Part shown: positions 36,864-45,579 of the stretch, piece after piece
Layout: every line of letters begins with the position of its first letter
Numbering within the stretch: position 1 is the first letter of the stretch
Origin: Hyphomicrobium sp.
GTDB lineage: Bacteria; Pseudomonadota; Alphaproteobacteria; Rhizobiales; Hyphomicrobiaceae
Reading direction: 5' to 3'
NCBI RefSeq assembly: GCF_009026145.1
Contig: NZ_WBUE01000014.1
Location: 1 to 64,000, forward strand
DNA length: 64,000 nucleotides
The notes under the pieces: model-generated
Told to the model about the DNA's origin: nothing
The model's database searches: none
The model's input: only the letters and a program-made list of their open reading frames with translations
Translations under genes and position numbers: made by a program

Positions 36864-37322
36864 ATGCTCGACCGACGAACTTTTCTGCTTCACGCCAGCG
36901 CGGCCGCGGCGCTCATGGTACTCCTCGATGGCGTACGCGCCGAGGCGGCGGCCGAGGAAAGCGCCGAGTTCAAGGCCTCACTCGAGGCTTTGCTTGGCAA
37001 AGCGACCCCACAAGAGGCCGGCCTGATGCTCGATCTGCCGGAGAGCGTCGACAACGGCGACTACGTGCCAGTGGCGCTGGCGGTAGACAGCTCCATGACG
37101 CCGGAGAGCTACGTCGAGGCGGTGCACCTTCTATCGACCGCCAACCCCCGCGCCGCCGTGGCCACCTTCCGCTTCACGCTGTTGTCGGGCAAGGCGCGCG
37201 TGACCAGCCGCATGCGCCTCGCCAAGACGCAGGACGTCGTCGCCATCGCCGAGCTGAGCGACGGCCGCATCCTGATGACGCGGCGCAAGGTCGACGTGAA
37301 GGTCGGCGGCTGCGGGATCTGA
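36864..37322 (+). CDS. soxY: thiosulfate oxidation carrier protein SoxY
   Basis: RRTFLLHASAAAAL signal; C-terminal VDVKVGGCGI; adjacent soxZ. Confidence 0.85.
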   Translation: MLDRRTFLLHASAAAALMVLLDGVRAEAAAEESAEFKASLEALLGKATPQEAGLMLDLPESVDNGDYVPVALAVDSSMTPESYVEAVHLLSTANPRAAVATFRFTLLSGKARVTSRMRLAKTQDVVAIAELSDGRILMTRRKVDVKVGGCGI

Positions 37323-37332
37323 GGATGGAGCG

Positions 37333-37659
37333 ATGATGAAGAAGCCGCCGCGCATCAAGCTGCCAGAGGCCATCAACCCCGGCGAGATCGTCGAGATCAA
37401 GACGCTGGCGACGCACGTCATGGAGACGGGCAACCGCAAGGACGCTGCGGGCAACATCATCCCGCGCGACATCATCCATACGTTCACGGCGAGCTTCGAG
37501 GGTGAGGAGGTGTTTTCCGCCACCCTCGGCTCCGGCATCGCCGCCAATCCCTACATCGCTTTCTTCTTGAAGGTGCCAGGGCCAGGCACGTTGACGCTGA
37601 CCTGGCTCGACGACGGCGGCACCACTACGGTCGAGAAGGTGCCGCTCAGCGTCGCCTAG
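37333..37659 (+). CDS. soxZ: thiosulfate oxidation protein SoxZ
   Basis: IKLPEAINPGEIVEIKTLATHVMETGNRKDAAGNIIPRDIIHTFTASFEGEEVF. Confidence 0.9.
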   Translation: MMKKPPRIKLPEAINPGEIVEIKTLATHVMETGNRKDAAGNIIPRDIIHTFTASFEGEEVFSATLGSGIAANPYIAFFLKVPGPGTLTLTWLDDGGTTTVEKVPLSVA

Positions 37660-38420
37660 CGGTTTCGCCCGGGCGGCGGCAGCTGGCGCGGCGCGCCGCG
37701 GCGTGCGCTGGCGAGGCGCATCCACACATCGCGTGCTCCAGCACGCAGACGCTGGCCGAGATCGGCAATTCGCGGCTGCATTTCGCGCCATGCCGCCTCG
37801 AGCCGCGGGCGCCATCGCCGCCATGCGTCGCGCAGGTAGTTGCCCATGCGCCATTTGACGATGCGGCCGTAGCGCCAAACCCACGACGCGCGGATGCGCG
37901 CGAACAGCGCCTCCTGCCAAGGCACGAAGGTTTCATAAGTGCGCGCGAACCACCCCATTTGCATCAGTGCCGGCTTGGTCAACAGGAAGATGCGGGCGAT
38001 GAGCGCCGTCGAGGCGAGCTTGGCGGCGACGATGACCATCGTCGCGGTGATGAGATGGCCGGTGGCGAGCAGATAGACGCCGAGCAGCTTGGCCGGAATG
38101 AGGATAGCGCTCGGCACACCCAGCGCCATGAGTGCGCCGTACGGCGGCAGACCGGCGATCCACAGCTCGGTCTTCGCCCACAGCGGAAAGCGGGCCAGCC
38201 GGGCAACGAGGTTCGATAGGGGTCGCCAGCCCCATTCCTCGAACAGGAGGATGAGCGCGGCGACAACGTTGAGCGTCAGCACCACTGCCGGTCGCACCAA
38301 CGTCCAGGTAGAGAGCAACGCGCGGCCCAAGAGCCGCGCCGCTAGGGCCGCTGCATGCACCGCCTCGCGCCCGCGCGCCTCGAGCCAAGGCCTGAGTTGC
38401 TCCCACATTGCATATCCCAT
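37656..38420 (-). CDS. hypothetical membrane protein
   Basis: TM segments around LARFPLWAKTELWIAGLPPYGALMALGVPSAILIPAKLLGVYLLATGH; basic C-terminus. Confidence 0.7.
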   Translation of the reverse strand: MGYAMWEQLRPWLEARGREAVHAAALAARLLGRALLSTWTLVRPAVVLTLNVVAALILLFEEWGWRPLSNLVARLARFPLWAKTELWIAGLPPYGALMALGVPSAILIPAKLLGVYLLATGHLITATMVIVAAKLASTALIARIFLLTKPALMQMGWFARTYETFVPWQEALFARIRASWVWRYGRIVKWRMGNYLRDAWRRWRPRLEAAWREMQPRIADLGQRLRAGARDVWMRLASARRGAPRQLPPPGRNR

Positions 38421-38535
38421 CTGCGAGCGCCCAAACCTCGCTCCTGGCGCAAGCCTAGCTCAGAACGGCTGCCGGTGCGCTGACGCGTCTCAGGCGCAGC
38501 CCGACAAATTGACTCGCTCCGCAACGGCCGACGCA

Positions 38536-38576
38536 TTGACAGCTGCGGCCCTCTTTCTATACTTTTTTGGTATAGA
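38536..38576 (+). promoter_or_regulatory. sigma70-like promoter TTGACA-N16-TATACT with overlapping inverted repeat TCTATAC-N7-GTATAGA
   Basis: -35 at 38536-38541, -10 at 3858-38563 offset (38558-38563), arms 38556-38562 and 38570-38576, just upstream of pseudoazurin. Confidence 0.65.
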
Positions 38577-38594
38577 TACTTCGGGGGACGGTAC

Positions 38595-39044
38595 ATGAGG
38601 TTCGCAAGGCTCGCGACTATGGCTGCACTTTCGCTCGCTTGGGCCGGCTCTGCCGCGCTCGCTGCCGAGCACGAGATCAAGATCAAGAACACCAATGGCA
38701 AGGGCAAGTTCATGGTGTTCGAGCCCGAATTCCTGAAGGTGGCGCCGGGCGACACGGTGAAATTCGTCATTGTCGACAAGAGCCACAATGCCGAGGCGAT
38801 CACGGAGGTGTGGCCGGAGGGCGTCGAGCCGCTCAAGGGCGAGATGAACCAGGACGCCGAGTTCGTGGCCGAGAAGCCGGGCATCTACGGCATCAAGTGT
38901 CGCCCCCACTACACCATGGGGATGGTGGCGCTGATCGTAGCCGGCGAGCCGACCAACACCAACAAGGACCAGCTTGATGCCTTCAAGGCGCCTGGGGGCG
39001 CCAAGAAGCGTTGGGACGAGCTCCTCAAGCAGCTCAATCCCTGA
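38595..39044 (+). CDS. pseudoazurin
   Basis: Signal peptide; type-1 Cu ligands SHNAE, GIKCRPHYTMGM. Confidence 0.92.
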   Translation: MRFARLATMAALSLAWAGSAALAAEHEIKIKNTNGKGKFMVFEPEFLKVAPGDTVKFVIVDKSHNAEAITEVWPEGVEPLKGEMNQDAEFVAEKPGIYGIKCRPHYTMGMVALIVAGEPTNTNKDQLDAFKAPGGAKKRWDELLKQLNP

Positions 39045-39100
39045 CGCAACCGATCGGGTCGACGACGATCCCTGGATGGCACCCGTTCGCCGTCTGCCCG

Positions 39101-39136
39101 CGCCGGCCGCTCCCCAGGCGGCCGGCGTCTTGTTTT
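39101..39136 (+). terminator. Rho-independent terminator of pseudoazurin
   Basis: Perfect 10-bp stem CGCCGGCCGC-TCCCCAG-GCGGCCGGCG then TCTTGTTTT. Confidence 0.8.
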
Positions 39137-39137
39137 C

Positions 39138-41084
39138 CTACTTCGCCGTCATCAGACGGATGTCCTCGGCGCGCAGCGCGCCTTCGCGCTCGGCATCCTC
39201 GAGCACGTGCGCCAGCTCCTCGCGCGCCTTCTCCGCCTGCCGTTGACGCGTCCACAGGCTGGCGTAGAGGCCGCGTTTCGCGATCAGCTCGCCGTGCGTG
39301 CCCTGCTCGACGAGTCGCCCTTTGTCGAGCACCAGGATGTTGTCGGCGTGCACGATGGTCGACAGCCGGTGGGCGATAACGAGCGAGGTGCGATCGCGCG
39401 CCACTTGGTCGAGGGCATCCTGGATCTCCTTCTCGGTGTGGCTGTCGAGCGCGCTCGTTGCCTCGTCGAGGATGAGGATGGGTGGGCCCTTGAGGATGGT
39501 GCGGGCGATGGCGACGCGCTGCTTCTCGCCGCCCGACAGCTTCAATCCGCGCTCGCCGACCATGGTCTTGTAGCCCTGCGGCAGCGTACGGATGAAGGCG
39601 TCGACCTGTGCCAGCCTCGCCGCCGCATAGACCTCCGCATCGGTGGCGTCCGGGCGGCCGTACTTGATGTTGTAGAAGATGGTGTCGTTGAACAGCACGC
39701 TGTCCTGCGGCACCACGCCGATGGCGGCGCGCAGGCTCTTTTGCGTCACGTCGCGAATGTCCTGCCCGTCGATCGTCACGCGCCCGCGCTCTATGTCGTA
39801 GAAGCGGAACAGGATGCGGCTGATGGTCGATTTGCCGGCACCCGACGGCCCGACGATGGCCACCATCTTGCCCGCCGGCACGGTGAAGGCGACGTTGCCG
39901 AGCACCTGGCGACCGCCCGCATCGTAAGCGAAGGTGACGTCGTCAAAGCGGATTTCGCCCTTGGTGACGAGGAGCGGCTTGGCGCCGGGGCGGTCCTTGA
40001 TCTCGGGGCGCTCACCGAGCAGCGCGAACATAGCCTCGAGGTCGACGAGCCCCTGCTTGATCTCGCGATAGACCATGCCCATGAAGTTGAGGGGCATGTA
40101 GAGCTGGATGAGCAGCGCGTTGATCATCACGAACTCGCCGACCGAGTGCGTGCCGGCAACGATACCGCGTGCGGCGAGCAGCATGCAGGCCGTCATGCCG
40201 ACGGTGAAGATGAGCATCTGGCCGGTGTTGAGCACGCCGAGCGAGCGGAAGGTCTTGATCGCCGCCCGCTCGTAGCGCGCCATCGAGGCATCGAAGCGGC
40301 GCGCCTCCAGCTCCTCGTTGCCGAAGTATTTCACCGTTTCGAAGTTCAGCAAGCTGTCGATCGCCTTGGTGTTGGCCTCGGTGTCGCTCTCGTTCATCTC
40401 GCGGCGGATGGCGATGCGCCGCTCGCTGGCGGCGAACGTGAACCACATGTAAGCGGCAACCGTGGCGAACATGATCACCACGTAGCGCCAATCGAAGTAG
40501 TAGAGCAGCATCCCCGAGACGAGCAGCAGCTCGAGCGCCGTCGGCACCACGTTCAAGATGCCCATGCGGATGATGAGCTCGACGCCGCGCGTCGCCCGCT
40601 CGATGACGCGCGACAGCCCACCGGTGCGCCGTTCGAGGTGAAAGCGCAGCGACAATCGATGCAGGTGCTCGAAGGTGCGGTTGTTGAGCTGGCGGACGGC
40701 GTTCTGCCCTACCTCGGTGAAGATGACATCGCGCACCTGGGTCAGCGCCATCATGAGGACGCGGCCCGTGCCATAGGCGAGGATCAGCATGACGATGCCG
40801 ATCATGACGCTGCTACCGACGTCGAGCGCGGCGCCTTTGCCGGCCGCCGCCGTCAGCATGTCGGTGGCGTCCTTGTAGAAGACGGGCACCGCGACGGTGA
40901 CCAGCTTGGCGATGAGCAGCACGCCGAAGGCGAGCACAACGCGCGCGCGCAGATCGGCGCGGTTCGCCGGCCACACCAGCGGTAGCAGCCCGAGCAGGGC
41001 GTCCCAATGGCTGGCACGCGCGGCCGAATAGTCCTCTTCGCGCTCGTCGCTGGGAGCGGCCGGGATCGCGGGCGGAAACGACAT
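39138..41084 (-). CDS. Atm1-type ABC transporter (fused permease/ATPase)
   Basis: VGPSGAGKSTISRILFR, LSGGEKQRVAIARTILKGPPILILDEATSALD; ATM1-like TM domain. Confidence 0.9.
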   Translation of the reverse strand: MSFPPAIPAAPSDEREEDYSAARASHWDALLGLLPLVWPANRADLRARVVLAFGVLLIAKLVTVAVPVFYKDATDMLTAAAGKGAALDVGSSVMIGIVMLILAYGTGRVLMMALTQVRDVIFTEVGQNAVRQLNNRTFEHLHRLSLRFHLERRTGGLSRVIERATRGVELIIRMGILNVVPTALELLLVSGMLLYYFDWRYVVIMFATVAAYMWFTFAASERRIAIRREMNESDTEANTKAIDSLLNFETVKYFGNEELEARRFDASMARYERAAIKTFRSLGVLNTGQMLIFTVGMTACMLLAARGIVAGTHSVGEFVMINALLIQLYMPLNFMGMVYREIKQGLVDLEAMFALLGERPEIKDRPGAKPLLVTKGEIRFDDVTFAYDAGGRQVLGNVAFTVPAGKMVAIVGPSGAGKSTISRILFRFYDIERGRVTIDGQDIRDVTQKSLRAAIGVVPQDSVLFNDTIFYNIKYGRPDATDAEVYAAARLAQVDAFIRTLPQGYKTMVGERGLKLSGGEKQRVAIARTILKGPPILILDEATSALDSHTEKEIQDALDQVARDRTSLVIAHRLSTIVHADNILVLDKGRLVEQGTHGELIAKRGLYASLWTRQRQAEKAREELAHVLEDAEREGALRAEDIRLMTAK

Positions 41085-41184
41085 GAGACCTGCTTGGCTG
41101 GACGGTTGGTTATTGCGCGCGGCAACACCGACGCGCGCAAGCGGCATCGGCAGACTTTTGATCTAAGCGGCGTCTGGGACGGCC

Positions 41185-42852
41185 TCAGTCAATATAGTGG
41201 CGGTGGCGCCGATAGGTAAGCCGCCCGGGATGGTGCTTGTGCGGGCGCACGCGATAAGGGCGCCCGGCATAGACGCGCACGGGTGCATAGACGTGCCGGA
41301 CGCGGTGGGTCCTGTGCGGCTTGGCGAATACGCGACCGCAGCGGCACGCACAGTGGCGCTCCACGTACAGGAGGTCGACCGGCTGGAGGAAGCGCTTGCG
41401 GACGTGCGCGTAGCCCCGGCGCGGTTTGCGATGCTTGTGGGCGTGGCGGCTCTTGTGCCGGTAGGCGTACGCCTTCTTCTTGCTGGCGCGTGACTTGGCG
41501 ACCGAGCGTTTCGCCACCTTCTTCTTTGCGGTCGGCGGCGGCGGTGCCTCGGCCACCACCGTTTCCTCGCGCGCCTTGGGCGTGGCGTCACGCGACGCCG
41601 ACGGTGCCGCGGGCCTCTCTCCCTCGGAGGTTGCGGGCGCCACCGCTACGGCGGAGTTCTCCTTGGCGATCGGCAGCGGAGGCTGCGCGGCCGCGCTCGG
41701 GGTTCCAGCTTCCCTCGCGCTCGGCGTGGGCGGCGGTGAGGGCTGCGACGCAGTGGGAGCCGGCGCCGTTGGCGCCTTGGCGATCTCGGCGCGCGCTGCT
41801 TCCTTAGCCCGCGCAGCCGCTTGCGAGCGGCGCGTTGCCTCGGCATCGATCTCGGCCTTGCGCTTGGCTTCGGCCTCGGCCTCCGCCACGGCCCTGCGCT
41901 CGGCGACATCGGCCTCCGCGGCCTGCCGCTTGGCCTCCTCGGCCTTGCGACTGGCTTCCGCCTCGGCGGCTCGCCGCTTTTCTTCTGCATCTGCCTTGCG
42001 GCGCGCCTCCGCGGCCTCCGCGATGAGCTTGGCACGTGCCTCGGCTTTGGCCTTGCGCTCGGCTTCGGCGACCGCCGCGCGGCGCTTCTCCTCATTCGCC
42101 CGACGCTGAGCGTCGGAAGCCTGCTCCTGCATGCGCCGCTTTGACTCCGCCTCCTCGGCTGCCCGCTTTGCCGCGGCGGCCGCGACTTCACGCTCGGCCG
42201 CGGCATCAGCCTCGCGCTTGGCCTCGGCTTCCTCGGCTGCGCGCTTGGCGGCGGCGGACCGGCGGCGTGCCTCCGCCTCGGCTTCTGCTTCGCGCTTGAT
42301 CTGCTCTTCGGCCGCGACCGGTGCGGTCTCGCTCGGCGCCGTTCCTGCCGCCGGCTCGCGCAGCGGTGTGACGATCTGGGTGCGGTAGGAGCGATTGGCA
42401 CGCGCCAGCCAATCGCGCGCCATCTCCATCAGGCCGCTCCAGCCACGGAGCTGCGGCGGCTCCGGTTCGGCGGCCGGGGGCGGCGATGACGGCACCGGTG
42501 TCGTCTCACCCGCGCGCTGCACGATGACCGTCCAGCCATCGGAGTTCTTGAGCTGCGCGATCACCACGTCGTCATAGGATTTTGCCGAGCGCGCCAACCA
42601 ATCCCAGACCGGCGCAAAGGTGCCTGCTTCGCCGTCGCGCCTATCCGTCGGTGCCTGCGGTGCCGCGCCTTGTGCCGTCTGCGGTTGCGTCTCGCCGGCG
42701 AGAATGTCGGTGAAGCGCTGCGAGGCGGCGCGCGCCAGATCCTCGGCCCGCTGGCGCAGTGCTGGCGCATCATGCGGCGGCTCATTGTCGGCCGCGACGG
42801 CGCCCTGCGCGCCGAGCATCGCCAGCACGAAGAGGGAACGCATACCCGTCAT
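41185..42852 (-). CDS. long Ala/Glu/Lys/Arg coiled-coil protein with His/Arg-rich C-terminus
   Basis: Extended EAEAKRKAE-type low-complexity coil; C-terminus HKSRHAHKHRKP...CACRCGRVFAKPHRTHRVRH...RRHRHYID. Confidence 0.65.
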   Translation of the reverse strand: MTGMRSLFVLAMLGAQGAVAADNEPPHDAPALRQRAEDLARAASQRFTDILAGETQPQTAQGAAPQAPTDRRDGEAGTFAPVWDWLARSAKSYDDVVIAQLKNSDGWTVIVQRAGETTPVPSSPPPAAEPEPPQLRGWSGLMEMARDWLARANRSYRTQIVTPLREPAAGTAPSETAPVAAEEQIKREAEAEAEARRRSAAAKRAAEEAEAKREADAAAEREVAAAAAKRAAEEAESKRRMQEQASDAQRRANEEKRRAAVAEAERKAKAEARAKLIAEAAEARRKADAEEKRRAAEAEASRKAEEAKRQAAEADVAERRAVAEAEAEAKRKAEIDAEATRRSQAAARAKEAARAEIAKAPTAPAPTASQPSPPPTPSAREAGTPSAAAQPPLPIAKENSAVAVAPATSEGERPAAPSASRDATPKAREETVVAEAPPPPTAKKKVAKRSVAKSRASKKKAYAYRHKSRHAHKHRKPRRGYAHVRKRFLQPVDLLYVERHCACRCGRVFAKPHRTHRVRHVYAPVRVYAGRPYRVRPHKHHPGRLTYRRHRHYID

Positions 42853-43108
42853 CAGCGTTTTCCGCTCCCGTTGATCCTCGCCGGCATACGGCGGGATACC
42901 CGTTGTTTATGGCGGTTCTCTGAGACTGCCGCCTGCTACGGCACCCCATTAAGCACAACTCCGGCAGCGCGCCAAACCGACATCAAAAAATCGGATAACG
43001 GAGCGACCCTAGCCGCTGGCGTCCTTGGGCGGCGCTGTCACACGCCGCTGCCGATACCCATATTAGACATCCCCCATGGGGCAATTTGTTGAAACGACGG
43101 AAGTTTGA

Positions 43109-43741
43109 ATGAGCAAGAAGCGGTTGAACGGAAAGAAGAAGATCGCGGACGGCGCGCGCAACGTGTGCGTCTACTGCGGCTCGGGGCTGGGTCTCAACTC
43201 AACCTACAGGGAGGCGGCCCGAACGCTGGGTGAGGCGCTGGCGCGCAACGACATCGGCCTCGTCTACGGCGGCGGCAGCCTCGGCCTGATGGGTGAGGTG
43301 GCGCGCGCAACGCTCGAGCACGGTGGTCGCGTGACCGGGATCATCCCCGGCTTCCTCGTCGAGAAGGAAGCGATGATGCGCGACGTCGACGAGATCATCG
43401 TCACCGAGGACATGCACGAGCGCAAGCGGCTGATGTTCGACCGCTCGGACGCATTCGTGGCGCTGCCGGGTGGCGTCGGCACGCTCGAGGAGCTCGTCGA
43501 GCAGCTCACCTGGGTGCAGCTCGGCCGCCACACCAAGCCGGTCGTCGTCGCCAACATCGATCGCTTCTGGACACCTTTCCTCAGCCTGCTGACGCACATG
43601 AAGGCGGATACCTTCATCCGCCCTGGCCTCGACGTGCGTTTCACGGTGGTCGATGACGCCGGCAAGATCGTGCCGACGATCGTCGGCGCCTGGGAAAAGC
43701 GCCCGGCCCCGTCGGACGAGACGGTGCTGGCGAAGTTCTGA
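43109..43741 (+). CDS. LOG family (TIGR00730) nucleotide 5-monophosphate phosphoribohydrolase-like protein
   Basis: VCVYCGSGLG, LVYGGGSLGLMG, ALPGGVGTLEELVEQLTWVQLG. Confidence 0.9.
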   Translation: MSKKRLNGKKKIADGARNVCVYCGSGLGLNSTYREAARTLGEALARNDIGLVYGGGSLGLMGEVARATLEHGGRVTGIIPGFLVEKEAMMRDVDEIIVTEDMHERKRLMFDRSDAFVALPGGVGTLEELVEQLTWVQLGRHTKPVVVANIDRFWTPFLSLLTHMKADTFIRPGLDVRFTVVDDAGKIVPTIVGAWEKRPAPSDETVLAKF

Positions 43742-43756
43742 CGCCAGCCGGCCGCC

Positions 43757-44299
43757 TCAGTTGAGCAACTGGTAGCGAACCGGGTTCGCCGGGCAGCCCG
43801 AAAGACCGCACTCGGCCAGCGCGCTTGCCGCATTGAGCGCCGTGAGGGCAATGATCAGCCATACCGCCGCGTTCTCGAACGGGCCGCGCATGGAGGCGGT
43901 CTGCGACGGCGCAAACTGGCGGGCGAACATCAGCATCACACTGGCGGCGAGGATCGCTGCCACAAAGCCGAGGAACGCCCAGGTATAGAAGTGGTAGCCG
44001 AGCAAGGCGGAGCCGTAGCCGACATCTCCCGGCATGATGTGCAAGAGGATTTGCCGGGCGGCGATGGCGCCCCCCATCAGCGCCGCGATGACGACGAGCC
44101 CGTAGTATTGCGGCCTCGGGCCGTGGCGGATGTTGAGGATCGGGCCGACGGCGAGGGCCGTAAAAGCCACCCTCTGCAACAGACACAGGGGGCAGGGCAG
44201 CTCGTCGTAGGCGAGCTGCCAATAGAAGGCGACGAGTAGTACCACCGAGATGGCGTACAGCGCCAAAGCATTGAGGGTGATCGCCAGTTTCGGGCTCAT
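43757..44299 (-). CDS. dsbB: disulfide bond formation protein B
   Basis: Four TM; LPCPLCLLQRVAF CXXC motif. Confidence 0.83.
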   Translation of the reverse strand: MSPKLAITLNALALYAISVVLLVAFYWQLAYDELPCPLCLLQRVAFTALAVGPILNIRHGPRPQYYGLVVIAALMGGAIAARQILLHIMPGDVGYGSALLGYHFYTWAFLGFVAAILAASVMLMFARQFAPSQTASMRGPFENAAVWLIIALTALNAASALAECGLSGCPANPVRYQLLN

Positions 44300-44317
44300 A
44301 TCCACCACTACAGCTCC

Positions 44318-44476
44318 CTAGAACGACAGGGGCAGCGCATCGGTCGCGTGACGCAGATAGAGTGCGGCGGTAAACACCAGGCCGGCAAAGAACACGTAGG
44401 TCGCCGAGGGGGCCTCATGGCGCCATGCGAGCCACATGGCGAGGGCAAAATTGAAGAAGGCGATGAAGAATTCCAT
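44318..44476 (-). CDS. small membrane protein (52 aa)
   Basis: MEFFIAFFNFALAMWLAWRHEAPSATYVFFAGLVFTAALYLRHATDALPLSF; upstream of dsbB on the same strand; below the ORF-track cutoff. Confidence 0.6.
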   Translation of the reverse strand: MEFFIAFFNFALAMWLAWRHEAPSATYVFFAGLVFTAALYLRHATDALPLSF

Positions 44477-44501
44477 GCTACGGCTCGCGGGTTAGGCTCT
44501 G

Positions 44502-45497
44502 ATGCCCGGCATGACAATGGAAGCGGAGCATAATCCGAGTCGGCCTATCGAGCGTGGTGCAGCTCTCGCCAACTACGCGCAGGCTGCCGTGCTGCTCGGC
44601 GGCTTCGGCGCGCTCACTGCCGGCGTCCTGTGGCCGGAGTTCGGGCGCGGCGCCCTGGCCATCGCCGTGCTGGCGGCCGCCGGCATCGTCGTGCTGGCGA
44701 CACGCATCGCCCCAAGCATGATGATGCTGATCTACGGCGCGCGCCCCTACCAGGCCGGGGACCTCGCTCAGTTCGACCACATCACGGCGGAGCTGGCGCG
44801 CCGTGCCGGCCTGCGCTATGCGCCGCGGCTCTACGTCGTACCGAGCATGCTGCTCAGCGCTTTCTCCGTCGGCTCCTCCCAGCGCTTCGCCACGGCCCTC
44901 ACCGAAGGACTGCTGCGCCGTCTGACCATGCGCGAGGTTGCGGCCGTGTTGGCGCGTGAGGTGGCGCACGCGCAACGCGGCGATCTCCTCGTGCTCGGCA
45001 TTGCCGACGTCGTCACACGCTGTGCGCAAGGCCTCTACTACATCGGCTTGGCGCTGGCTGCTCTCAACCTTCTGCGCGGCATCGGCGGCGGGGAGCCAGT
45101 GCCGTGGCTCAGCGTCGTGCTGTTGATCCTCGCACCGGCCTTGATGACGCTTCTGCAGCTCGCCCTGTCGCGCGCGCGCGAAATCGAAGTCGATCGGGCG
45201 GCGGCGCTGCTGACCGGCGATCCGCTCGGCGTCGCTTCCGCCATCTCGCGCCTCGACGCTTCGCCGGGCTCGCCACTCGAGGACCTCATCCCGCCGGTGC
45301 CGGCGCGCAAGGTGCCGCTGCCGTCGATGCTGCGCTTTGCCCCACCGCCGTCCGAGCGGCGCATCGCCCGACTCAACACCTTCCAGGCGCCGCCCATGCC
45401 GCCGCTCGACATCGCCGAAGGACCGCGCATCTCGCTCATCGGCGTCGGCCCCATCGAAATGCGGCCGCGCTATCGCTGGCCGGGCGTATGGTTCTAG
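44502..45497 (+). CDS. M48-family peptidase-like membrane protein with degenerate HEXXH
   Basis: VLAREVAHAQRGDLLVLG and LSRAREIEVDRAAALLTGDP align to M48 HEXXH and EXXXD regions. Confidence 0.75.
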   Translation: MPGMTMEAEHNPSRPIERGAALANYAQAAVLLGGFGALTAGVLWPEFGRGALAIAVLAAAGIVVLATRIAPSMMMLIYGARPYQAGDLAQFDHITAELARRAGLRYAPRLYVVPSMLLSAFSVGSSQRFATALTEGLLRRLTMREVAAVLAREVAHAQRGDLLVLGIADVVTRCAQGLYYIGLALAALNLLRGIGGGEPVPWLSVVLLILAPALMTLLQLALSRAREIEVDRAAALLTGDPLGVASAISRLDASPGSPLEDLIPPVPARKVPLPSMLRFAPPPSERRIARLNTFQAPPMPPLDIAEGPRISLIGVGPIEMRPRYRWPGVWF

Positions 45498-45579
45498 CGA
45501 CGGCAGTAGCTGTGGTTCCAGGGGACGAGGCAGCAGGCCGCGCTTGCGCGCCCTGGCCGTTTACGCGTATCAGCCGGTG

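Noticed and set aside
39207-40985. Plus-strand ORF of 592 aa opposite the ABC transporter
   Set aside because: Asp/His/Arg-rich antisense shadow; the Walker and signature motifs are on the minus strand.
43073-43082. CCCCATGGGG palindrome before the LOG gene, as a third copy of the TCCCCCAWTCAGGGGAC motif
   Set aside because: Lacks the 6-nt spacer of the motif; only the C/G runs match.
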